DNA of 64,000 nucleotides from Phyllobacterium sp. YR531. GTDB taxonomy: Bacteria > Pseudomonadota > Alphaproteobacteria > Rhizobiales > Rhizobiaceae. The notes beneath the pieces are model-generated. The model had not been told where the DNA came from, did not search any database, and was given only the letters and a program-made list of their open reading frames with translations. The stretch spans positions 494,833 to 558,832 of the forward strand of contig NZ_AKIZ01000022.1 of the NCBI RefSeq assembly GCF_000282595.1. Reading direction: 5' to 3'. The translations under genes were made by a program, and so were the position numbers. Positions 8,896 through 17,684 of the stretch are shown piece after piece. The first letter of the stretch is position 1. Every line of letters begins with the position of its first letter.

Positions 8896-10075
8896 TTGCT
8901 AAATCGCCCATCTCAACTTGCTGGGGCCGATTTCGGCGCAACAACCGCTTTGACTGGGCTTGACGAGCGTATTGCCCGTCTCCCGGTAGCGAAAGGGTTT
9001 GTCGAACGCTCGCATTTCGCCGACGCCTGTGCCTCGCTGTGGATTGACGGCGAGTTGGTCCACCTCGAGAACACAACGCCACGCGCGATATTCGCACATC
9101 GACGCATGAACTGACAATCGCCCGCGATGTATTGAAAACCCGTCGGCGCATCGCCGCACAGGCACCCGGCTGGGCGCTGTCGCCCGACGGTCCCCGCAGC
9201 CTACGAGGCCAGGCTGCGACGGAGGCATCTGGTGGCATCGCGGGCGCGAGCGAGCCGGCGCCGGGTGCCGATGAGTTATTCGGAGGAGGGGAGGTTGAAG
9301 AGGTAGAAGATGGTGTAAACACGCTTGACACCGAACTTGCCGCCATTGATGCGCTGCTCGCCCGCTCTAACGCAGCGATCGAGCAGGCAAGGCGGCCCGG
9401 TAGCACCGGTTCCGCGGAAAAGAATCCGCTAGTTTACGATCTCGACTGGGACGAGGACGAGTGGCTGGAAGAATGGCGCGGCGTGCTGCGGCAGACGCAA
9501 GACCTGCCACCGATGCTGCAGGCGGTGCTCTCCCTTGATGCCTGGAATGAGCTGTGCGTGCTGCAGCATGTGCCTTGGCTTGGTCGGCTTCTGGCAGCGT
9601 CGATCCTGCGTGATGCTGGGCTGACGACGGCAGCGCATCTGGCCGCCTTTAATGTCGGGCTCAAAACTATCGCCGTCGATCGCCGCCGCCATCGCGATCG
9701 GGAGGCCCGGCTGCTCGCCATGACACAGGGTTTCATGGCGGCCGCTGAGCTCGGTCTGAAGGAGCACGACCGGCTGGCTCTGTCGCGAAAAATGATGGAG
9801 CGGCGGCTGGTCGGAAGCGCACATCCTCAAAGTTGCTGGGTTTGATCGAGCTGGCGCTCTCGCGGCCGCTGGTGTCGGCCGGCATGATCGCGAATGAACT
9901 CGCCATCACCCCGCGGGCAGCGCTTCGGATCGTAGAAGAGCTGGGGTTGTGGGAGATGACGGGGAGGGGGCGGTTTCGGGCGTGGGGATCATGTAGGCAG
10001 ATACCGGCGCCCATGGTAGAAACACCTGACCCAGACTTAAGAGAGCGTCGCAGGTTTTGCGGGCTGTCTTATTGA
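8896..10075 (+). pseudogene. RHE_PE00001-type (DUF1612/HTH) protein, frameshifted
   Basis: Three frames together rebuild a protein of the rhizobial RHE_PE00001 family. Frame one (from 8896) ends in [20 protein letters not shown]. Frame two (about 9090-9845) has [37 protein letters not shown] and [16 protein letters not shown]. Frame three (9833-10075) has the helix-turn-helix end (GMIANELAITPRAALRIVEE, RGRFRAWG). Breaks lie near 9075 and 9820, and the N-terminal codons are missing. These proteins are common on rhizobial plasmids and islands and their function is unknown. The gene is inactive unless sequencing errors explain the shifts. It lies just inside the left inverted repeat. Confidence 0.8.
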
Positions 10076-10143
10076 TGTACGCTAGACTTGACTCTCTGTC
10101 GCTCCAGGTTGAAACCAGTGTCGTCATGAATTTGGGAGGTAGT

Positions 10144-10419
10144 ATGATGGATGTTGACCTGCCGGACGGACTTTATCCGTTCATAGATCAACGTCCCCCG
10201 CTTGCAGACATGGCCATGATCGAAGTGCCGCCGGCCTTGGAGCAGCTGTTGCGAACTCAGGCTAAGGCGAATGGCGTCGATATACATCGAGGTGCTCCCG
10301 TCGAGCTTGAATGTACGTCCGCGGATTTTCCAGAGGCTACCTTCCTCGTCTATTGGCCGTACGAAGAAAACCGGCTTCACATGCTGGCCCCGAAACGGTT
10401 CGGGGTTGGGCTGGCTTAA
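10144..10419 (+). CDS. Small unrecognised protein at the head of the defence island
   Basis: A 91-residue protein starting at the ATG at 10144, chosen because GGAGG stands 5 bases upstream. It is acidic, with segments DVDLPDGLYPFIDQRPPLAD and FLVYWPYEENRLHMLAPKRF. No domain is recognised. It is followed after 58 bases by the double-GHKL ATPase gene on the same strand. It could be the first gene of that operon or a remnant of the older DNA to the left. Confidence 0.45.
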   Translation: MMDVDLPDGLYPFIDQRPPLADMAMIEVPPALEQLLRTQAKANGVDIHRGAPVELECTSADFPEATFLVYWPYEENRLHMLAPKRFGVGLA

Positions 10420-10477
10420 ACCTCTGCACGCGAGCTGTGGTTTCTGATAGACAGGGACATTAGATTGGGGATCTGAT

Positions 10478-12616
10478 TTGACGGACGAACGCATTTTACA
10501 ACGCGCTTTCAGGCCACGAGCCCGCCTGCTTCAGCTGCTGGGTGATCAACTTATCGGATCGGCACGGCTGGCGCTCTTCGAACTTGTCAAGAACGCATAT
10601 GATGCTGATGCGAGCGAGGTGACGATTACCTTCACGAAGCTAGAGACGCCGGACGCTGCCATCTCGATCAGGGATGATGGCCAGGGTATGTCTCTGGATG
10701 TCATCGAGAACATCTGGCTTGTTCCGGGCGACGACCATCGCGAGCGAGAGCGTGGGAGTGCTGTCAGATCTCCAAAGTTCCAGCGTCTTCCGCTCGGTGA
10801 AAAGGGGGTTGGCCGCTTCGCGGTGCACAAGCTCGGCGACACGATCAGGCTCGTGACCAGAGCCGAAGGACAACCCGAGTGCGTGGCGGAATTCGACTGG
10901 GACAGACTGCTCCAGGAAACCTATTTGAACGATGCGGAAATTACCGTCCGCGAGCGTGCGCCGGAAGTATTTTCGTCCGGTACGGGCACGCTGATCGAGG
11001 TCACGCGCCTGAGAAGCGAAAACTGGACGCGAGGCACGATCCGCGACCTCTACCGCCAGGTTACATCGATAGCCTCGCCGTTTGGAGACCGAGGTGGCAA
11101 TTTCGAGGTCAAGCTGGAGGTGCCCGAACATCCGGAGTGGCTTTCAACGCTCCCAGGACTTCGCCAGCTTCTCGCGATGGCCCCGTACCGCTTCGAGTTC
11201 AACTTCGACGGTTCGCGGTTGCATTATCGCTACGAGTTTGTCGGCATCCCGGGGGTCAAGCTGGAAGGACGCGTCTCCGAACGGGAAGAAGTTCACTTTC
11301 AGGTGCCGCCTGCGGACGAGCCGGACGACCTTGACCCGATCGATGAACCGAGACCAAAGCGCCGGGCCCGCATTACTGCCAATCCTTCGACTCTCGAAGG
11401 CATCGGCAAGGTCTCAGGAAAGTTCCACATCTTCGACCGAGACAAGAAGGTCCTGCCGAACTACGGCGACACCCGCTTTCTCGAGCGCTTCCTGAACCAG
11501 AACGGCGGTGTGCGCGTCTATCGCGATGGGGTCCGCGTCTACAACTATGGTGAACCCAGTGACGACTGGCTTGGCCTCGATCTGCGCCGCGTTAACGAGC
11601 CGACCAAACGCCTCAGCCGCAACATAACGATCGGCGTTGTCGATCTCGGCCTAGCGGAAAGCCCGGGATTGCGGGAAAAGACAAACCGCGAAGGTTTTGT
11701 CGAGACTGCTGCATACGAGCGCCTGCGACGCGTCGTTCTTGGCGCGCTCTGGATATTGCAGGTTGAGCGCAACCTCGACAAGGAGCGAATCCGCAAGGTG
11801 ACCGGGGGTGCGAGCGACGTGCCACAGGGACTGGCGGGCCCGCTGACCGAACTTCGCCGTCTCGCACGCGAGAACAGCGTCGGTGACGTGCTTGAGCCGA
11901 CCATACGCAGGATCGAGGAGGACTATCAGACCCTGCGCGAAAACTTCGCACGCTCCGGCGTGTCGCATGCGGGTCTGGCGATCATCTTCCACGAGGTCGA
12001 GCGTGGTGTCAGGGTTCTGACAGGTTCGATCAATGACCCCAGCATGACGATCGAAAGTCTTCGCGATCAGGCCGGCCAGCTGCAGGGCGTGCTCGAGACC
12101 TCCTCGCAGCTTCTTCGAAACACGACGACGAAACCGGGGTCTCTGAGAGACATGGTCCGCACGGCTCGCGATCTGAGCCTACTGCGCTTTCGACTGCATG
12201 GCATCAAGCTCGAATGCCCTGCGCTAGAGGATCACGGCCCAGACGCGACCGCAACCTTTGCCTCGGGGCTTGTACTGGGCGCCCTCACCAACCTGATCGA
12301 CAATGCGGTGCACTGGGTCAAGGTGCGGCATCCCGAGCCAGGCGAACGCCGGATCTACGTGAATGTGATTCCTGACTACGAGGGCGGCCCGGCCATCGTG
12401 GTAGCCGACAACGGTACCGGTTTCCTCGATGATCCCGCGACCATGGTCAGCCCGTTCTTTACCCGGCGACCAGGGGGGAGCGGTCTTGGGCTCTATTTTG
12501 CGAACTTGGTGATGGATTTGAACGAAGGTAGACTTGTATTTCCGACCATGGATCAGGCGGAGGTACCTAACGGCTATGATGGGGCAGTCGCAGCGCTCGT
12601 TTTCGGGAGAGCCTGA
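10478..12616 (+). CDS. Double GHKL ATPase (HSP90/MORC-like N-terminus, kinase-like C-terminus)
   Basis: A 712-residue protein with a TTG start (GGGGA 8 bases upstream; a preceding TGA excludes other starts). The N-terminal GHKL domain shows the N-box ELVKNAYDA (E35-N39), DDGQGM (66-71) and GEKGVGRFAVHKLG (107-120), as in HSP90/MutL/MORC ATPases. A middle region of about 400 residues has no clear family. The C-terminal domain is histidine-kinase-like: NLIDNAVHW (~607-614), ADNGTGF (~643-649) and GGSGLGLYFAN (~659-669), with HEVERG at ~507-512 where a phosphoacceptor helix would be expected. Two GHKL modules in one chain are unusual. The downstream gene, abutting its stop, is receiver-like, so the pair may be a sensor/partner couple in defence. 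Confidence 0.75.
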   Translation: MTDERILQRAFRPRARLLQLLGDQLIGSARLALFELVKNAYDADASEVTITFTKLETPDAAISIRDDGQGMSLDVIENIWLVPGDDHRERERGSAVRSPKFQRLPLGEKGVGRFAVHKLGDTIRLVTRAEGQPECVAEFDWDRLLQETYLNDAEITVRERAPEVFSSGTGTLIEVTRLRSENWTRGTIRDLYRQVTSIASPFGDRGGNFEVKLEVPEHPEWLSTLPGLRQLLAMAPYRFEFNFDGSRLHYRYEFVGIPGVKLEGRVSEREEVHFQVPPADEPDDLDPIDEPRPKRRARITANPSTLEGIGKVSGKFHIFDRDKKVLPNYGDTRFLERFLNQNGGVRVYRDGVRVYNYGEPSDDWLGLDLRRVNEPTKRLSRNITIGVVDLGLAESPGLREKTNREGFVETAAYERLRRVVLGALWILQVERNLDKERIRKVTGGASDVPQGLAGPLTELRRLARENSVGDVLEPTIRRIEEDYQTLRENFARSGVSHAGLAIIFHEVERGVRVLTGSINDPSMTIESLRDQAGQLQGVLETSSQLLRNTTTKPGSLRDMVRTARDLSLLRFRLHGIKLECPALEDHGPDATATFASGLVLGALTNLIDNAVHWVKVRHPEPGERRIYVNVIPDYEGGPAIVVADNGTGFLDDPATMVSPFFTRRPGGSGLGLYFANLVMDLNEGRLVFPTMDQAEVPNGYDGAVAALVFGRA

Positions 12617-13918
12617 TTGTTTACGCCTGCACGCTATATCGTTCTGGACGATGAACTCTCTGAACTCGCAACTCTTGTTGATGCCCTTCATGTTCTGGGT
12701 GCGCCCTGCATCGGAATTCGTTTCGATCCGCTTGATCTTCCGAAGCCGGCGCATTTCAAGGGGCTGCGCGTCCTTTTCAGTGATCTGCATCTTGTGAAGG
12801 CTCAGCCAGCCGGAGTGCAGCATTACAACACTCTTGCAGGGCTTCTTGATCGTTGTGTCCCAGAAAGCCATGGCCCTTACCTGCTTGTCCTGTGGACATC
12901 GCATGAGCACGAGAGGGCGGCGCTCGCAGCGCGTCTCGAAGAAATACTGCCCGCATCCAAGAAACCTATCGCTGTGCTTGCACTCGACAAGGTTCAGTTT
13001 CGACACGGAGCAGTATGGGATGCGGCGGGTTTGCAGGAAGCAATCGAGGCGCGCGTCGGTTCCATGCCTCAGCTCCAGGCGCTTCTAAATTGGGAACGCG
13101 ATGTTCTCGCGGCAGCGAATGAGACCCTGGCGGTCATCGGCGGCCTGGTGCCCGCCGAACAGCGAACCGTTGCGCAATATGCCGGCGCGCTGGATGGAGT
13201 CCTCAGTCATATTGCCGTCGCCTCGGCGGGCAATGCCAATGCCCGGAATGACAGGAAAGGCGCGGTAACCGCTGCCCTCGCGCCGCTGCTTTCAGATCGA
13301 ATAGCGAACCGCCCCCAGGATGCAGATGCAAACGCCCTGTGGGAGCAGGCGGTGACCTTCCCTCAGGGACCGGAACTTCAGGCTGCCCAGAAGGCGCGAA
13401 TGAACAGAATGCTCCATCTCGCCGTGTCACCGGCGGAGCCCGTCAACCGGCACGACTGGGGTGCGATCGTTCCTCTCGGGAACGATCAGCTGAGCGACGC
13501 CGCCATGAATGCAAGGTTCGGCGTCGCGGCAGACCATCTCCGTGATCGGGAATTCAAGCTGAGAGCTGAACGTCGGACGGAGGGACAACTGGTTGTTGTG
13601 CGCGCCGGTGCTGCCTGCGACCAGGCCCAGAGTCAGAGCGGACCCATTCCATTGCTTCTTGGTCTTCTGGTCCCGAGCACGGCGCTTTCCCAGAACAAGC
13701 GGTCGCCGGCGATCCACGTCTGCGACGAGAAGTTCGAGCTCGACGGCTATCAGGAGCCGGTCAGTCTTCTGATCCATGCGCGTTTCAGCACGACGACCGT
13801 GGCACAGGAGCTTCAGAACTGGCCGATAGCCACGCTTCGGCTGCGCGAACAGCTGCTGACGACGATCCTTGTTCACGTTGCTTCGCATGCGATGCGACCG
13901 GGGACACTTCGCTTCTAG
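12617..13918 (+). CDS. Receiver-like partner protein of the GHKL ATPase
   Basis: A 433-residue protein whose TTG start directly follows the stop of the preceding gene, with GGGAGA just upstream, so translation is probably coupled. The N-terminal ~110 residues resemble a response-regulator receiver: acidic pair D11-D12 after a hydrophobic strand (YIVLDD), candidate phosphoacceptor D56 (VLFSDLHL) and a later strand LLVLWTS. Lys and Thr positions are not all clear, so it may be a degenerate receiver. The remaining ~320 residues (Ala/Leu-rich helices, then ARFSTTTVAQELQNWPI near the end) are not recognised. By context it is the signalling or effector partner of the double-GHKL protein. It ends 3 bases before the convergent abiEii gene. 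Confidence 0.6.
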   Translation: MFTPARYIVLDDELSELATLVDALHVLGAPCIGIRFDPLDLPKPAHFKGLRVLFSDLHLVKAQPAGVQHYNTLAGLLDRCVPESHGPYLLVLWTSHEHERAALAARLEEILPASKKPIAVLALDKVQFRHGAVWDAAGLQEAIEARVGSMPQLQALLNWERDVLAAANETLAVIGGLVPAEQRTVAQYAGALDGVLSHIAVASAGNANARNDRKGAVTAALAPLLSDRIANRPQDADANALWEQAVTFPQGPELQAAQKARMNRMLHLAVSPAEPVNRHDWGAIVPLGNDQLSDAAMNARFGVAADHLRDREFKLRAERRTEGQLVVVRAGAACDQAQSQSGPIPLLLGLLVPSTALSQNKRSPAIHVCDEKFELDGYQEPVSLLIHARFSTTTVAQELQNWPIATLRLREQLLTTILVHVASHAMRPGTLRF

Positions 13919-13921
13919 CGA

Positions 13922-14803
13922 TCAGGGCTCCTTGTCGACGTCCGGTTCGGCAAGCAGGCGGGCGCAGCATGGGCCGACCAGGGTCCAGATCGCGTCTGTG
14001 ACTTCGCCAAGCGCCAAGTCAGTGACCTGGATCGACCGGGCATAGTTTCGCCACTGAGCCTGCTTGCCGATATCCTCAAAGAACATACTGGACAGACCCG
14101 GTGGTCGTGCCGACGGGATTGGCGTTCGTCTGCGCTCGAACGTCGCACTGATCGCTGCATCGAGCTCCAGATCCGGGATGCTCGCGACCTGAGGGATGGC
14201 CCAGAGGTCGAAATAGTCCTTCATCCGGCCGTTGATGACGCCGAGCTGCACTATTGCCTGGAATTTCTCGGCAATGACGACTGCGGGAGGATAGCTGCGG
14301 ATGCGTGGAGATTCCATGCCGAGCAGGGACGGGTAGGTGGTCATCTCGGTTCCCGTCAGAGCATCGCCGAAGCCGATGTCAATCGTGACAGGTATTCGCG
14401 TGCGCTCCAGCAGGGCCATCGTGCGAAGTCGCACTCCGTTGTACTCCATCTCCTCCCGGATGACCTCCGCTTGCAGCCCATCGATATCGAAGACGAGCCC
14501 GTCATCGGATTGAGCTGCCATTATGTCTGCGAAGATCGATTTCAGCGTGTCTCCGTCGGCCTGACCGTATCCAAGGAAATCGACGTCGCGGGTCTCGCGA
14601 TTGTCTCCATCCAGCCAGAGAGTGACAAGCATGCCACCCTTGAGGATGAAACGATCGGCCTTGTCGGACACCGATAGCCGAAAGAGCAGTCGCTCGAGGG
14701 CATATCGGACCATGACAATTTCAAAGACCCGTCCCTCACGACGGGCAAGGTTGCTGAGCTTCTGCTTGATGGAAGTCGCCCTGTTTCTGATTTCCCTAGC
14801 CAT
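13922..14803 (-). CDS. abiEii: AbiEii-type nucleotidyltransferase toxin
   Basis: A 293-residue protein of the DUF1814 nucleotidyltransferase family, the toxin of type IV AbiE abortive-infection modules. Visible motifs: KGGMLV (55-60), R-D-V-D at 72-75 in TRDVDF (metal-binding aspartates), a third acidic strand around IDIGFGD (141-147), K180 in VIAEKFQAI, and KDYFDLW (195-201). Characterised members block growth reversibly, in some cases by modifying tRNA acceptor ends. The ATG overlaps the end of abiEi by 8 bases, the standard antitoxin-toxin coupling. The pair lies antiparallel inside the island, tail-to-tail with the receiver-like gene. Confidence 0.9.
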   Translation of the reverse strand: MAREIRNRATSIKQKLSNLARREGRVFEIVMVRYALERLLFRLSVSDKADRFILKGGMLVTLWLDGDNRETRDVDFLGYGQADGDTLKSIFADIMAAQSDDGLVFDIDGLQAEVIREEMEYNGVRLRTMALLERTRIPVTIDIGFGDALTGTEMTTYPSLLGMESPRIRSYPPAVVIAEKFQAIVQLGVINGRMKDYFDLWAIPQVASIPDLELDAAISATFERRRTPIPSARPPGLSSMFFEDIGKQAQWRNYARSIQVTDLALGEVTDAIWTLVGPCCARLLAEPDVDKEP

Positions 14804-15407
14804 TCGAGGTCAGCGCCTCCAGATACGGTTTCATCTTCCTCCAAGCGCCGTTCGCCATGGCGGTCTCGGTTATGGCCGCGGGGCTCGCCTTTCTCTGTTG
14901 GAGCGCTGCACGCAGCGCTTCTATAGAAACCGATCGATCAACGAGCCTGCTCCGGAAGGCATCGGCAAGCGACTTCGGGACTGAGAAGACTGGTACTGCG
15001 ATTCCGGAGATCTGATGATGCTCCACGCCCTGCTTCATGTAAGCGTCCTGGAATTCCGTAATCCTTATAGGCGGATACGTGGGCGCAACCGCCCAGTCCT
15101 TCTGGCTTACCGCCATCCACACCTCGCGGGGAATCTGATCCGTCAAACCGTGAAAGGCCAGCGCTGAAGTCAGAGCAACGACGCCCTGTGGGACCAGTTT
15201 TGCTGCTTCAGCCAGAGCCTGTAGCGTATCCGTATCGGCATCCGGACGCTGGTACAGCCCGCGCGACAGTCGGACAAGCTCTCCGGCTTCTACGGCTCGG
15301 GCGATTGTCATCGCGAATATGCCAGCCTTTCGCAGCTCATAGAACCTTACAATCGGGTGTTCGGCGATATAATCGCGCAGTCTTTCCTGCTGTGTTAATG
15401 CGGCCAC
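14796..15407 (-). CDS. abiEi: AbiEi-type antitoxin (winged helix)
   Basis: A 203-residue protein with a GTG start at 15407. The N-terminal ~60 residues form the AbiEi winged helix (FYELRKAGIFAMTIARAVEA, GELVRLSRGLYQRP); the C-terminal antitoxin domain includes VALTSALAFHGLTDQIP and PVFSVPKSLADAFRSR. AbiEi proteins neutralise AbiEii and repress their own operon by binding inverted repeats in the promoter. Exactly such repeats are seen upstream at 15409-15513, and the AGGA ribosome site is part of the first repeat. It is co-directional with vsr upstream, separated by 59 bases. Confidence 0.9.
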   Translation of the reverse strand: MAALTQQERLRDYIAEHPIVRFYELRKAGIFAMTIARAVEAGELVRLSRGLYQRPDADTDTLQALAEAAKLVPQGVVALTSALAFHGLTDQIPREVWMAVSQKDWAVAPTYPPIRITEFQDAYMKQGVEHHQISGIAVPVFSVPKSLADAFRSRLVDRSVSIEALRAALQQRKASPAAITETAMANGAWRKMKPYLEALTSNG

Positions 15408-15408
15408 T

Positions 15409-15513
15409 TGTTACCTATCCTGGGTGCAGTTCGAATCTGGACCCAGGATAGGTAACACATTATTTGTTACTTATCCTGGGTGTAATTGCATTTTTCACCC
15501 AGGATAGGTAACA
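15409..15513 (-). promoter_or_regulatory. Four-half-site operator of abiE, overlapping the vsr 3' end
   Basis: Four 17-base half-sites form two inverted pairs: TGTTACCTATCCTGGGT at 15409-15425 with its exact inverse at 15441-15457, then TGTTACTTATCCTGGGT at 15465-15481 with the inverse at 15497-15513. The second pair differs from the first by a single base in one half-site. The first half-site starts 1 base from the abiEi GTG and contains its ribosome site; the fourth and most of the third lie inside the vsr coding sequence. AbiEi binding would therefore cover promoter and translation start. Paired inverted repeats are the known AbiEi target design. Confidence 0.8.
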
Positions 15514-15997
15514 TTTCTGTCCACTGTGGACTCTCTGTCTCGCGTCGCTGCCGCACCAGAGCACTCTCGAAATTTTCCGCTCCGTCCCTGATCCAGCAGG
15601 TGACCTCTTCCAGCGTCAGCGCGAGCCATGGGGAGCGCAGGCCGCATTCCCAGACAGTACCCACCCGCCAGCCGGATGCGTTCAGGGCAATACGAACCTC
15701 GAGGTCGCGAGCTATGTTGCGAGCGAACTTTGCGGCCCAGAACTCGGGGTTCGATGCCGGCGTGGTGCACCAGTGACAGCCCTCGTGCCGATGCCAGAAG
15801 CACCCGTGGACAAACACGGCTGCCCTTCTCGATTTGAACAGAAGGTCAGGCCGACCAGTTACATCCGGATCGTGGAGACGAAATCTAAGACCAGCGGCGT
15901 GAAGATGACGTCTAAGTGTCAGTTCCGGCTTCGTATTCTTGCCGCGGATACCAGCCATCATCTGCGACCGTTTTTCTGAACTCACTACGTCGATCAT
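15467..15997 (-). CDS. vsr: Very short patch repair endonuclease
   Basis: A 176-residue Vsr protein, which nicks 5' of T in T:G mismatches that arise by deamination of 5-methylcytosine. Motifs: SEKRSQMMAGIRGKNTKPE (N-terminal signature), catalytic D51 in GRPDLLF, and H64 and H69 in VFVHGCFWHRH, matching E. coli numbering, with Cys66, Cys74, Cys77 and Cys118 available for zinc. It is divergent from the cytosine methyltransferase gene, with only 76 bases between the starts, and clearly serves it. Its last codons form part of the abiE operator, an unusual sharing of bases between gene and regulator site. Confidence 0.95.
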   Translation of the reverse strand: MIDVVSSEKRSQMMAGIRGKNTKPELTLRRHLHAAGLRFRLHDPDVTGRPDLLFKSRRAAVFVHGCFWHRHEGCHWCTTPASNPEFWAAKFARNIARDLEVRIALNASGWRVGTVWECGLRSPWLALTLEEVTCWIRDGAENFESALVRQRRETESPQWTEMLPILGEKCNYTQDK

Positions 15998-16073
15998 GAC
16001 GTTTTGCCTATCATTTCCACACGAAGATGATATTCATTGCAGATATTGTCTACAACTCCGAAGTGCGTGATTC

Positions 16074-17684
16074 TTGCCGTCATATTCAGTCGTCGACATC
16101 TTTGCTGGGCCAGGGGGGCTGGCGGAAGGCTTTTCGAGCGTTCCCGGCATCGGGAATGAGCGCGCCTTTGACGTTGCTCTTTCCATCGAGAAGGAAAGGG
16201 CTGCACATTCCACCCTGCGTCTAAGAAGTTTCCTGCGTCAGTTCAATGGCGCGCTCCCTGCGCAGTACTATAACTTCCTGATGCGCGGCGGTGATGAACC
16301 GGATTGGGCGACCGAATATCCGCGGGAATGGACTAGGGCCGTGGATGAAGCATGGCAGTTGGAGCTGGGCAAGGAAGATCCCGAGCAGCGGCTCAATGGG
16401 CGCATCGACGAGATCCGCAAGCAAAGCGGTGGCAATTCCATCCTGATCGGCGGTCCTCCGTGCCAAGCCTATTCGCTCGTGGGCCGAGCTCGCAATCAGG
16501 GGAAGAAGGATTACATCGCCAGCGATGATGAGAAACACTTCCTCTACAAGGAATACATCCGCATTCTCGATCGACTGCAGCCGGCTGCCTTCGTCATGGA
16601 GAACGTCAAGGGCATGCTGTCGTCATCCGTGGATGGCGAGAACCGGATCTTCGATCAGGTCCTTCGCGACCTTCGCGGAGAAAGGCCGCGGGCTAACGAA
16701 TACAGGCTCGTTGCGCTTGATCCGAGATCGCGCCGCCAGCTGGATCTGTCGGCCTTCGAACCACGCGCTGCCGATTTCATCGTGCGTGCGGAGGATTTCG
16801 GCGTTCCGCAGGCCCGTCACAGGGTCATTGTTGTGGGACTGCGCGCCGATGTCGCAGAAGGTCTGCCGACAGCGGCCTTGGCTGACCTCATGGTGCGCCA
16901 CACTCTGAAGACGACTGTTGAGCATGTCCTCGACGGCATGCCGAAGCTCAGGAGCGGGCTGAGCCGTGGCATCGATGGCGACGGCGAATGGCGTGTCGTG
17001 GTTGAAGATGCCATGGCCCTCGTGGCAGATCTCGACATCCGTCAGTGCGACGACCTGCAGCTGTCCTTCACTGACCGGGCACGAGAATGTCTCGCCGCCT
17101 TAAGGGGGATGAACCGGCTTCCGGGTCGTGAAGCCTGGGGAAACGGGATTTCCGCCGAATGCCCCGCCGAACTGCGGCGCTGGCTTGTTGATGAAAAACT
17201 GTCCAACCTTCCAAACCATGCAACGCGAAGCCACATGCCAAGCGACCTTGCACGCTATTTCTTCGCGGCGGTTTTTGCTCAGGTGGTAGGTCGATCACCC
17301 AAGGCGACCGATTTCCCCGAGGAGCTATCTCCGAACCATCAGAACTGGAATACCGGCAAGTTCGCCGATCGCTTCCGTGTCCAGCTTGCCGGTGGACCGT
17401 CGACAACGGTGACAAGTCACATCTCCAAGGATGGGCACTATTTTATCCATCCGGATCCGCTTCAGTGTCGCAGCCTTTCGGTACGAGAAGCTGCCAGACT
17501 TCAGACCTTTCCCGACAACTACTTCTTCAAAGGAAACCGGACGGAGCAGTACATCCAGGTCGGCAACGCGGTTCCGCCCCTTCTCGCCCGCTGGATCGGC
17601 GAGGCGCTGTTTTCCATTCTCACAGCACATACCGACGCTGCAGAGGAACCAGTCGAAAGGGCCAGACTGTCGAATGTCGCCTGA
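16074..17684 (+). CDS. DNA (cytosine-5) methyltransferase
   Basis: A 536-residue Dcm-type enzyme that methylates C5 of cytosine in a specific site. Motif I is DIFAGPGGLAEGF (8-20), motif IV GGPPCQAYS with catalytic Cys130, motif VI FVMENVKG with E176, motif VIII QARHRVIVVGLR, and motif X QVGNAVPPLLARWIG near the C-terminus. About 105 residues separate motifs I and IV, longer than in small Dcm enzymes. A TTG at 16074 is the only possible start: an in-frame TGA lies 4 bases upstream and motif I begins at residue 8. The long region before motif X (~240-450) probably holds the target recognition part. The site cannot be read from sequence. Vsr is divergent; MORC-like and Z1 genes follow. Confidence 0.95.
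   Translation: MPSYSVVDIFAGPGGLAEGFSSVPGIGNERAFDVALSIEKERAAHSTLRLRSFLRQFNGALPAQYYNFLMRGGDEPDWATEYPREWTRAVDEAWQLELGKEDPEQRLNGRIDEIRKQSGGNSILIGGPPCQAYSLVGRARNQGKKDYIASDDEKHFLYKEYIRILDRLQPAAFVMENVKGMLSSSVDGENRIFDQVLRDLRGERPRANEYRLVALDPRSRRQLDLSAFEPRAADFIVRAEDFGVPQARHRVIVVGLRADVAEGLPTAALADLMVRHTLKTTVEHVLDGMPKLRSGLSRGIDGDGEWRVVVEDAMALVADLDIRQCDDLQLSFTDRARECLAALRGMNRLPGREAWGNGISAECPAELRRWLVDEKLSNLPNHATRSHMPSDLARYFFAAVFAQVVGRSPKATDFPEELSPNHQNWNTGKFADRFRVQLAGGPSTTVTSHISKDGHYFIHPDPLQCRSLSVREAARLQTFPDNYFFKGNRTEQYIQVGNAVPPLLARWIGEALFSILTAHTDAAEEPVERARLSNVA

Noticed and set aside
12224..13006. 260-residue minus-strand frame across the GHKL/receiver junction
   Set aside because: Antisense to two overlapping genes with motifs and without a ribosome site or family.
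15427..15440. GTTCGAATC resembling a tRNA T-loop
   Set aside because: It falls in the spacer of the abiE inverted repeats; no acceptor or anticodon arm can be drawn.
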